From a virus, in the IMG/VR virus record IMGVR_UViG_3300010885_017831, positions 1-32,978 of that record: DNA of 32,978 nt. One strand, written 5' to 3'. The position numbers were made by a program, and so were the translations under genes. The notes under the pieces are model-generated. The model did not search any database. It was not told the origin of the DNA and saw only the letters and a program-made list of their open reading frames with translations. This document shows positions 1 to 7,361 of the stretch, piece by piece. How positions within the stretch are numbered: position 1 is the first letter of the stretch; each line of letters starts with the position of its first letter.

Positions 1-2859
1 AATCCAACCTGCTTGGATGTTTGTTCCATGGTACCAGTGGTCGCCTGATCCAATAGTTAGTGTTATATTAAATCTTCCCCAATATGGACTATTGCTATCA
101 GCAGTGTACGGTGTTACAGCCACCGACCAAGTTTGTTGTCCCATATTGTAATATACAATTCGATTATCAGTAATTCTAGTAAGACTTGCGCCAATATTAA
201 GATCGTAATTACCTTTCCACGTTAAATCAGCAGGATCATTACTTAATCCTAAAAATCCACCAAGGTCCACAACAAGTATCACTGATCCAGTAGCGCCTCC
301 TACATAAGTTGTTGCACTAGTTCTGTTATAAGATGTTGAACTACTCCAGCCACCACCTACCGCAGCCCCAACATATCCCGATGTATATCCGCTACCTGAA
401 CTTGAACTTAGATTCATGTCAATTGTACCAACAATAGTTTTCACAATGTTTTGTAATTGTGCTCGAGGACTTGCTGTAGGAGCAGGAATTGTTGGTTTAT
501 TTGATAAATCATTATAACTGCCAGTTGATGCAACTGTAGCCAATGTTGAACCAAAGTTTGTATCAGTAAGTATTTTTGCCCACGGGCTCCATGTATTTCC
601 AACATCCCTACGACTGCGGATATAATTATCAGCATGTGATCCTGTTGAGCCACTCCAACCAATTAAAAGTTCGCCACCACCACCACCGCCTAATGTAATC
701 AAATTACCGTAAGTTGTAGGATACCCGTTGTTATAAACACTACGTAAAGTTAATGCTTGACTAGGTTCAGCTGTGCCGTTTGTTTCTGCTGAAATAGTAC
801 CGCTATTTGTTATGTAGGCAGACGATCCCGAAGCATTACCAGTTAAATTGCCAGTAAAAGTAGGAGCAGTTATTGTGCCAGTTAATGCCAGTCCGCCTCC
901 TGGACGGAATTGTCCAGAATATTGTCCATTATTAGATATGTTAATATAGCCATCACCGCCCCAATAGAATCCAGTATCAATTGCGCCATCGTTGTAGAAA
1001 GCAATACTTGGACTAGATGCAGTACCATTAGATAAAAAGATTCTGCCACCTTGGGCATAAACTGATCCGGTTAAATCTCCGGTTACATTGCCTACTACAG
1101 GACCAGTATGTGTTCCGGCAGTGTTGCCAGTTACATTACCTACTACAGGACCAGTATGTGTTCCGGCAGAGTTACCAGTTACATTACCAGTTACATTACC
1201 AGTTACATTACCAGTTACATTACCACCAACATTGCCTGTATGAAATCCTGTAGTATTACCAGTTACGTTACCAGTTACATTGCCTAATAAATTTCCTGCA
1301 AAATAATTTGTTGCTGTATGGATTGTACCAGTTACATTACCAGTTACATTACCAGTTACATTACCACCAACATTGCCTGTATGAAATCCTGTAGTATTAC
1401 CAGTTACGTTACCAGTTACATTGCCTACTACAGGCCCAGTATGTGTTCCGGCAGTATTGCCAGTTACATTGCCGTTTACGTTTCCAGTGTGTACTCCGAA
1501 AGTGTTACCAGTTACATCACCAGTTACATCACCTAATACCGCACCAGAATGTTGGCCTGACGAATTTCCAGATAAGTTACCAGTTACATTGCCTACTACC
1601 GGCCCAGTATGTGTGCCAACACTACTACCTACTATGTTAATATTCCAGGCATTAGTATTATTGTCGTTGAAGACAAAATTAGTAGGTTTTCCGTTTACAT
1701 TATACCATTCAACAAAGTTAGCAACGTTAGCTATACTTGCTAAAGCCGCATGATCTGCTTCTGTAGCATGATCTGCATCTATTGCACTGTCTGCTTTGCC
1801 AATAAATTTACGTGCTCTGATATCAGAATTAACGTCTCTAGCAACAATTGTATTAGACGCCGATGCTGTAGTGGCAGTAACATAAGTTCCACCAAGGCTT
1901 AATGAATCTGCTTTTTGTGCTGTAGAATAAACATATCCTGCATACAAGTTTTTAAATGCTAAAACACTAGATCCGAGATCTGTAGTTGAATTTGTGCCAG
2001 GTAAAATATTATTGTTTAACAACGTTAGTGGAGTATTTGTTTGACCACCTGTAGTTGTTTGGAACAACATGTTACTACCTGTAAGATTCTTAATAGTAGG
2101 AATATTTGTTACACTATTAAAAATACTTAATACTGATCCAATTTGTAGGCCATCATCAACAATTTTTACAATTGTAGGAAATTCAGGATTAGAAATTGGT
2201 GCGTAAAAAGACGGTAAGTTAGTTCCTAATCGGTCTGCATTAGTTGCAGTACCGTTATATTTCATATTAGAATTAACGGTTATGCCTTGATAAATTGTTG
2301 GAAATCCAGTTATAGCAACACTTGGATTAAAATCAGCATCATTACTTACTGCAAAAATAATATTGCCGTTTGAGTATCCAAATTGCACTGGGTGGTAGTT
2401 GTTTACAGTGTCTTTAATTTTAACACTATGCATTTGTGTTCGGCCGTAACCGTACACCGACTCGGGTCCAACTAGTGTATAATTTGTACCATTAAATATT
2501 TTTAATTGATCAGTAACTTGATCATACCACATATCGCCAGCTGTAACTGAACTCGGAACTGTTTGATTAGTAGATGTTGTAACATTGTTAACTGCTAAAG
2601 ATTTCCAGTTAGCACCGTCATATACATTAATTTTCAATACGCCAGTAGTTGCATTGAACCATAACTGCCCATCTAACGGTTTAGTTGGCGGAGATGTTTT
2701 ACTGAAATTGTCTAATAAAAACACAAAATTTTCATTTTGTTTTTCTCCATAGCCAGCATAATTCTTACCAATTAAAGTAATATCGGTTACTGTGTTAATA
2801 GTACCATCGGGCACTATTGCTATTTGATCTCCGTTAAATCTGTTTATGGTATATGACAT
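1..2859 (-). CDS. Tail fibre protein, C-terminus cut by window edge
   Basis: This is an open frame of 953 codons that starts at 2859 (MSYTINRFNG) and is still open at base 1, so the C-terminus is missing. The start follows an AAGAGAG ribosome-binding site. Residues 22-110 hold the N-terminal module shared with the two upstream fibres: IGKNYAGYG at 30-38, then two GQLW/GDMW-type repeats. The middle contains fibre-type sequence (SNTIVARDVNSDIRA, and a VEWYNVNGKPTNF stretch). Residues about 406-593 are a Gly-Asn-Val-Thr repeat region. Residues about 693-773 resemble a pyocin-knob-type fibre domain (NTWSPWAKILTDTNF). The visible end is rich in Gly, Ser and Tyr and would be the distal part. By family analogy the N-terminus attaches to the baseplate and the distal end contacts the host. 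The receptor is unknown. It is the only gene of its apparent late unit in view. Confidence 0.85.
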   Translation of the reverse strand, partial: MSYTINRFNGDQIAIVPDGTINTVTDITLIGKNYAGYGEKQNENFVFLLDNFSKTSPPTKPLDGQLWFNATTGVLKINVYDGANWKSLAVNNVTTSTNQTVPSSVTAGDMWYDQVTDQLKIFNGTNYTLVGPESVYGYGRTQMHSVKIKDTVNNYHPVQFGYSNGNIIFAVSNDADFNPSVAITGFPTIYQGITVNSNMKYNGTATNADRLGTNLPSFYAPISNPEFPTIVKIVDDGLQIGSVLSIFNSVTNIPTIKNLTGSNMLFQTTTGGQTNTPLTLLNNNILPGTNSTTDLGSSVLAFKNLYAGYVYSTAQKADSLSLGGTYVTATTASASNTIVARDVNSDIRARKFIGKADSAIDADHATEADHAALASIANVANFVEWYNVNGKPTNFVFNDNNTNAWNINIVGSSVGTHTGPVVGNVTGNLSGNSSGQHSGAVLGDVTGDVTGNTFGVHTGNVNGNVTGNTAGTHTGPVVGNVTGNVTGNTTGFHTGNVGGNVTGNVTGNVTGTIHTATNYFAGNLLGNVTGNVTGNTTGFHTGNVGGNVTGNVTGNVTGNVTGNSAGTHTGPVVGNVTGNTAGTHTGPVVGNVTGDLTGSVYAQGGRIFLSNGTASSPSIAFYNDGAIDTGFYWGGDGYINISNNGQYSGQFRPGGGLALTGTITAPTFTGNLTGNASGSSAYITNSGTISAETNGTAEPSQALTLRSVYNNGYPTTYGNLITLGGGGGGELLIGWSGSTGSHADNYIRSRRDVGNTWSPWAKILTDTNFGSTLATVASTGSYNDLSNKPTIPAPTASPRAQLQNIVKTIVGTIDMNLSSSSGSGYTSGYVGAAVGGGWSSSTSYNRTSATTYVGGATGSVILVVDLGGFLGLSNDPADLTWKGNYDLNIGASLTRITDNRIVYYNMGQQTWSVAVTPYTADSNSPYWGRFNITLTIGSGDHWYHGTNIQAGWI
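1185..1286. repeat. 102-base perfect direct repeat, copy 1
   Basis: Bases 1185-1286 are identical to 1326-1427, read by eye base for base. The offset is 141 bases (47 codons), so the duplication keeps the reading frame. It lies within the GNVT region. Confidence 0.9.
1326..1427. repeat. 102-base perfect direct repeat, copy 2
   Basis: Identical to 1185-1286. The identity ends at 1184/1325 (t against g) on one side and at 1287/1428 (a against c) on the other. Perfect identity, including third codon positions, points to a recent duplication or gene conversion. Confidence 0.9.
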
Positions 2860-2881
2860 ATCGCTCTCTTTTAATATTCAA

Positions 2882-2889
2882 TATTTATT
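2882..2889 (-). promoter_or_regulatory. Late promoter-like octamer AATAAATA
   Basis: AATAAATA on the minus strand matches the T4 late -10 element TATAAATA at 7 of 8 positions. It lies 22 bases before the fibre start at 2859, in the 32-base gap after the preceding gene. The same octamer occurs before gp6 and before the gp48/gp54-type gene. Promoter activity is inferred. Confidence 0.6.
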
Positions 2890-2891
2890 GC

Positions 2892-4538
2892 TTACAGGTT
2901 TGACTGCCAGGTCCATGTTCCTGATTGTAAGGCAAACTGTCTTATCGAAGAATCATCTGTTACAAAAACTCTAACTACCGAAGTATTCAAATGTTCAGTA
3001 TTAGGGAATATTTTAGATAAAAAATCTGCGGCAATTTGTGTATTTGATCTCGCGCCAATAGTTAACGTAATTGCCAACGGAATTGTTGTAACTTTTGCAT
3101 CTACATAAGTTTTATTAGTTGCATCTGTACCATTAACTGGCGTAGCTAGATTAATAATCGTTGAACTACTAACATCCACCGACCCGGTTCCTTTAGGATC
3201 TAAAATAACATTACCGTTTGGATTAACCGCATTAACATAACTGATAGTATTTCCAGCAACATTAATATTTGACACTTGTAATGATGTTAAAGTTCCTATA
3301 CTAGTAAGACCTGGGGCAGATATAATACCTGTTCCTAATGCGTTGTTTGATATTACATCAAACCCATTTATTTTAAAAGTTTTTCCGCTTACTAAATTTA
3401 CATGTTCTGAACTTGTCCAAGAAGATGTAGAATTTATCCAGTTAAATGTTTTGTCAGTAGAGCCTTTTAAGGTAATGCCACCACCATCGGCAGTTGTATT
3501 AGTTGGACTAGTAACTGACCCTAATTCAATATTCTTATCATCAATAGTAACTATAGTAGAGTTTACAGTGGTAGTTGTTCCTTCAACTGTTAAATCTCCT
3601 CTAATACGTGCATTACCATTAACATCTAAAGTAGCTGTTGGTAAATCTGTATAGATTCCAAAACTTTGTGTTGCCGCATTTATATGCAATGGATACTGTA
3701 CTCCGCCGCTTCCAAGTAATTGTACTTGGAAATTTTGATTAGTAGCATTTGATTTAAATTTAAATAGCGAAGAAGTAACGTTTATTTCCGTATTAGCATT
3801 AGGGCCCAATATCAAAGGTGTAAGATTTTGAATTGATAGTGTACCAATAGATTGAGAACTAGCAGTAGTTGATACAAACGATTCTGTAGTTTTTAAAGTA
3901 CCGTCGGCAGCTATTAAACTCTGTGCTTGTGATGTAGTAACATTAAATGCCATACCCGATAATGAAGTTGATGTAAAACCAACTTTAATTGTTCCTGAAA
4001 TTCCTGCTATTGGATTTTTAGGAGTAAATGTATCTTTACTAAAAATGCCTAGTAGTGTTTGAGCAACAAACAAGTATGCGATCGTATGCTGTATATCGTT
4101 AGAATCTAAAATATCTTCAACTGTAAATCCAGTAATACCTTGATCAGCAGTATATAGCGGGCCTGCTAGTACTGTTGATAATCCATCATTAAAATATAAT
4201 TGTTGTCGTAAACTATCAATCCACAAATCTCCGGATGCAATTCCGCTTGGAGGAGTTGGGGACACAATTGTTCCGCCGCTAACTACAAACTGTGCGCCGT
4301 TGTAAACTTTAAGACGATTTTCTGTTGTGTCAAACCATAACTGTCCTTTAAGCGGATAGTTAGGTTGAGAAGAATTAGAAAAGTTTTCTAGTAACTTAAC
4401 AAAATTATCATTGATGAAAACTCCAAAACCAGTTGAATTTTTACCTATTAATGTTAAATCTGTGGATAGTTGATCAATAGACCCGTCTACTACACTAGTT
4501 AAAGCTGAACCATCTGATTTAAATATTGTATAACTCAT
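2892..4538 (-). CDS. Tail fibre protein (548 residues)
   Basis: A structural fibre protein that shares its N-terminal module with its two neighbours: IGKNSTGFG at 31-39, then KLLENFSNSSQPNYP, GQLWFDTTENRLKVYNG and GDLWIDSLRQQLYFNDG. A LGIFSKDTFTPK element near residue 165 is also in the upstream fibre (ISIISKDTFTPK). The middle has a stretch common in phage fibres of aquatic T4-like viruses (TVNSTIVTIDDKNIELG, then TADGGGITLKGSTDKTFNW, then GKTFKINGFDV). Near the C-terminus is NGTDATNKTYVDAKV, another common fibre element. It has no tail-collar domain, unlike the upstream fibre. Its ATG shares one base with the stop codon of that gene (TAATG), so the two are probably translationally coupled. 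It may be an adaptor or an alternative fibre. The partner is unknown. Confidence 0.8.
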   Translation of the reverse strand: MSYTIFKSDGSALTSVVDGSIDQLSTDLTLIGKNSTGFGVFINDNFVKLLENFSNSSQPNYPLKGQLWFDTTENRLKVYNGAQFVVSGGTIVSPTPPSGIASGDLWIDSLRQQLYFNDGLSTVLAGPLYTADQGITGFTVEDILDSNDIQHTIAYLFVAQTLLGIFSKDTFTPKNPIAGISGTIKVGFTSTSLSGMAFNVTTSQAQSLIAADGTLKTTESFVSTTASSQSIGTLSIQNLTPLILGPNANTEINVTSSLFKFKSNATNQNFQVQLLGSGGVQYPLHINAATQSFGIYTDLPTATLDVNGNARIRGDLTVEGTTTTVNSTIVTIDDKNIELGSVTSPTNTTADGGGITLKGSTDKTFNWINSTSSWTSSEHVNLVSGKTFKINGFDVISNNALGTGIISAPGLTSIGTLTSLQVSNINVAGNTISYVNAVNPNGNVILDPKGTGSVDVSSSTIINLATPVNGTDATNKTYVDAKVTTIPLAITLTIGARSNTQIAADFLSKIFPNTEHLNTSVVRVFVTDDSSIRQFALQSGTWTWQSNL

Positions 4539-6694
4539 TATAGAACCCCAGTAAAGATAATGTAATTGATAGTTTCATATGGATTCATAATGCTAATTGG
4601 TTGTCCTGTTGTGGTCGATATTACGCTACCACTATTAGGCAAGCCTGATCCGGTACTAGATGTAGGCAAGCCTAATCCTGCAATTGCATTTGGATCCGAT
4701 CCTGCATTTGGTATGCCAGCGGCATAATATTGAGCACTGGCGCTACTAAGATTATGTTTGTGGTCTGGTATGTTTGATACAGACAGCGTCACTTGTTGTA
4801 TGCCAGAGCCTGATCCAACTAGATCTGCTGTAACATCTGTTACCCTATCAGCTGAGCCTCCGCCGGCATCTACTAAAGTTCCTGAACCGTCTTTATATGG
4901 AACTGTTAAATTGTTATCCATATTATCACGACCTAGCGGGAATCGGCCGCGCAAATCAGGAAGTGCAAAAGAACTTTGTCCATTTAACAACGAAGCCGCT
5001 TTGTAAGTATATCCTATTACTGAAAACAATGCAGGATAAACGGAAATCCTAACTTCACTACCGTCACATAATAAGTAACCTGTTGGAACAATAGTTCCTG
5101 CAAATGGCATAATAACACCTACTGGAACTGTAGCTACATGATTAAGCAATGTTTGCTTAGTCATGCTCAATAACCCAACACTTGGTCTAAATACTAAAAA
5201 TTGATCTGTTAGATTAGAATCAGTTGCAGAGGTCTTATTTGTAATTAAATTTGAACTAATCGTAGTTGAAAATACCGCAGTGCCATTTGCACTCTGGCCG
5301 TCAAAACTAACAATATTACTAAGTACGTCTCCAATCATACTAAATGCAGTTGGACTAGATAACTTGGCAGCTGATCCGTTTACACTACCTGCCAAAGCTC
5401 CAGTAAACGAACCATTAAAGGTTCCTACAAAGTTCTGAGCATATATGTTTCTAAATTTTCTTGTAGCACTACCAATATCGTACAAGCCAGCAGCAGAATC
5501 TGTGCCAGGTAATAATACTGCACCGGCACTTGGATTACCACTTATTAAATTATTAACTAAAATATTTCCATAAGCAGAAACTGTTCCGCCAAAATTAGAA
5601 TTCAAAGCAACAGTTAGGCCGCCGTTTGTCTTAATACTTCCAGTTACACTACTCCAAGCGGTAGTTGGAGTATATACGGAGTTTGTTGTTCCTGTAACAT
5701 CTATGCCTGTACTTATTGTTATTAAACCAGCAACATCTAAAGCAGAAACAGGAGCTGTATTGTTTGGACCAATGCCTACCTTACCAGTTGCATCTAAATA
5801 AATGACTGATTGTGTTATTCCGCCATTGTTTAAACTAAAATTAATACTATTACCACTATTTTTAGAATAAAATACTGTTGAGTTTCCGCTAGTTCCTATA
5901 TTGAAACTTAAATCGCTACCAACGCTGATGCCGCCGTTTGATCGAACACTTAGAGGAAAATTAGTAACGCTAGTTGCATCAGATCTTAAAAAATTTGCAG
6001 ATGAAATTACATTTGTTCCAATTAATAATCCGTCAGCAGAAGTTGCTGTTCCGTGAAATCTTGATAAATTTCCAGAGGTTGCATTATCAATTTGACTTAA
6101 ATTCACACCTTGATTTATTGTTGTAAATCCCTGAATTGATAGCTTAGGTGTAAATGTATCTTTACTAATAATTGAAATAGGATAACTTGTTCCATTTGTT
6201 GCTTTAGATGCATACAAGCTAATTACGCTATGTGTGATATTATCAGTGTCTATAATACTTTCAACAATAGGACCTGTTAAAGATCCTTGTGCAAATTGCG
6301 GTCCTACTAGTAACCAGTTAGATCCTGAAAACAAATATAACTGACTGTTAGTAGTATCTACCCACAAATCGCCTTGCAAACTATTAGCAACCGCTGGAGC
6401 ATTTGATGCTTTTTTCAACGATCCAGAATTATTCCATACTGTGCCATCATATACTTTAAGTGTACTTACACTTGTATCATACCACAGTTGCCCCTGTACA
6501 GGATTATTGGGTGCTGTACTATTTGCAAAATTTTCTAATAAATGTAAAAAATCATTAGCAATGATAGAACCGTATCCTGCATAGTTACGTCCTACAAACG
6601 TTAAGCTAGTTTGATTATTAAGACTCTGATCTTGAACTGTTAATGGCTGTTTTGCAGGATTATTTGATTCTGTAAAGGTAACTTGATAAGTCAT
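4538..6694 (-). CDS. Short-tail-fibre-like protein with tail-collar domain (718 residues)
   Basis: The N-terminal module (GRNYAGYG at 35-42, LLENFANSTAPNNP, GQLWYDT, then GDLWVDT) matches the two downstream fibres. The central part is Gly/Ser/Asn-rich with fibre-type elements (APVSALDVAG, ATRKFRNIYAQNFVG). From about residue 528 there is a phage tail-collar domain: IMPFAGTIVPTGYLLCDGSE, then SSFALPDLRGRFPLGRDNMD at about 573-592. Near the end IPDHKHN places H645 and H647 in an His-x-His pair. In T4 gp12, a trimeric short fibre, a similar pair binds zinc. The C-terminus (MNPYETINYIIFTGVL) is typical of collar-domain proteins. It sits three bases after the 202-residue gene and overlaps the next fibre by one base. 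By analogy to gp12 it could be the irreversible-binding fibre, but the host receptor is not visible. Confidence 0.82.
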   Translation of the reverse strand: MTYQVTFTESNNPAKQPLTVQDQSLNNQTSLTFVGRNYAGYGSIIANDFLHLLENFANSTAPNNPVQGQLWYDTSVSTLKVYDGTVWNNSGSLKKASNAPAVANSLQGDLWVDTTNSQLYLFSGSNWLLVGPQFAQGSLTGPIVESIIDTDNITHSVISLYASKATNGTSYPISIISKDTFTPKLSIQGFTTINQGVNLSQIDNATSGNLSRFHGTATSADGLLIGTNVISSANFLRSDATSVTNFPLSVRSNGGISVGSDLSFNIGTSGNSTVFYSKNSGNSINFSLNNGGITQSVIYLDATGKVGIGPNNTAPVSALDVAGLITISTGIDVTGTTNSVYTPTTAWSSVTGSIKTNGGLTVALNSNFGGTVSAYGNILVNNLISGNPSAGAVLLPGTDSAAGLYDIGSATRKFRNIYAQNFVGTFNGSFTGALAGSVNGSAAKLSSPTAFSMIGDVLSNIVSFDGQSANGTAVFSTTISSNLITNKTSATDSNLTDQFLVFRPSVGLLSMTKQTLLNHVATVPVGVIMPFAGTIVPTGYLLCDGSEVRISVYPALFSVIGYTYKAASLLNGQSSFALPDLRGRFPLGRDNMDNNLTVPYKDGSGTLVDAGGGSADRVTDVTADLVGSGSGIQQVTLSVSNIPDHKHNLSSASAQYYAAGIPNAGSDPNAIAGLGLPTSSTGSGLPNSGSVISTTTGQPISIMNPYETINYIIFTGVL

Positions 6695-6697
6695 TGA

Positions 6698-7306
6698 TTA
6701 CACTCCTACTAAGCCAGTTAGACTTTGTATACGCACTGTATAATCTATCTGAATTAAACGATTTAAACTTTTTAACACAGGATGGAATATTACATGTGTT
6801 AGTAACAATGTTGATCCGTCTGATTTATAACTTTGTAAACCAAGTTCATCAAATACAAAAGTGCTTTCGGTATTAGTCGTAGTATCAAATGCACTTTGGC
6901 CGCCTGGTTCGCCGTAATCTAACAAGCAAGTAACAAAAATGTCAGTATAATTGGTGCCAGTTACGTGTCGACTTTCAATAAAATTTCGTGTTGGATCAGT
7001 ATTTGTACTTGAGTTGTTATTAACAACTTTAGCATAAGTTTCGTTATACAGACTAGCATTTGTACCACTACTATTTGGTGTTAGATAAGTGATAATACCC
7101 GTTGGATCTATTGCTGTTCCACCATTACCAAATGCCATTTTATAGATAAAACCCTGGCCACTGTTAGCCATACTTTCTGCCAAGGCAATACTAATATTCT
7201 CGTAGTGAATTGCGTTGCGTTTATCAATATAAACTTCAGCGGAAACTGGGTCATAAATCTTAATATGACCCTCTATATGAATTCCAGTTGCGTCTTTAGT
7301 CTGCAT
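6698..7306 (-). CDS. Unidentified baseplate-region structural protein (202 residues)
   Basis: I do not recognise this protein with certainty. It has no signal peptide, no membrane segment and no Cys cluster. It is rich in Thr, Asn and Ser and mainly beta-like. The C-terminal third (STFVFDELGLQSY, then LTHVIFHPVLKSLNRLIQIDY) is the best-marked part and ends in an alternating, beta-strand-like pattern. The gene follows a TAAATA-core promoter-like element and an AAGAGAGA ribosome-binding site, and is the first gene of a probable late unit that continues into the fibres. Lying between the gp7-position protein and the first fibre, it occupies the place of T4 gp8. T4 gp8 is 334 residues and I see no convincing motif match. 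A fibre-to-baseplate connector is an equally good guess. Confidence 0.7.
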   Translation of the reverse strand: MQTKDATGIHIEGHIKIYDPVSAEVYIDKRNAIHYENISIALAESMANSGQGFIYKMAFGNGGTAIDPTGIITYLTPNSSGTNASLYNETYAKVVNNNSSTNTDPTRNFIESRHVTGTNYTDIFVTCLLDYGEPGGQSAFDTTTNTESTFVFDELGLQSYKSDGSTLLLTHVIFHPVLKSLNRLIQIDYTVRIQSLTGLVGV

Positions 7307-7326
7307 ATCAATCTCTCTTTATCTTA

Positions 7327-7334
7327 TATTTAGC
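7327..7334 (-). promoter_or_regulatory. Late promoter-like element GCTAAATA
   Basis: GCTAAATA on the minus strand keeps the TAAATA core of the other three candidates and matches TATAAATA at 6 of 8 positions. It lies 20 bases before the start at 7306, in the 55-base gap after the giant gene. This is the weakest of the four by sequence but is equivalent in position. Confidence 0.5.
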
Positions 7335-7361
7335 TAGTTTCATTATCTGCTATTTTAATCA

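Larger units (their letters stand above)
1081..1620 (-). repeat. Tetrapeptide GNVT repeat region in the fibre gene
   Basis: On the minus strand this stretch encodes repeated Gly-Asn-Val-Thr units, a 12-base unit seen on the plus strand as accagttacatt. They are punctuated by longer elements such as GTHTGPVVGNVTGN and GFHTGNVGGNVTGN. His-Thr-Gly triplets recur mostly every 16 or 20 residues, keeping a four-residue phase. The repeat is in frame and continuous with the rest of the fibre, so it probably forms a fibrous shaft. Confidence 0.85.

Noticed and set aside
1081-1620. Possible CRISPR-like or regulatory direct repeats
   Set aside because: There are no unique spacers of even length; the repeats are in frame and code for a regular fibre sequence.
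1081-1620. Many Asn-Val-Thr triplets that look like N-glycosylation sites
   Set aside because: The triplet follows from the repeat unit. Bacterial N-glycosylation needs a specific system and usually a longer sequon, and nothing here suggests it.
1421-1753. A 110-codon plus-strand frame rich in Pro, Thr and Val
   Set aside because: It is the complement of the GNVT repeat and inherits its periodicity. The minus-strand frame is continuous from 2859 to the window edge and carries fibre motifs.
7307-7361. Terminator after the giant gene
   Set aside because: No stem-loop of useful length is visible in the 55-base gap; read-through into the next unit is likely.
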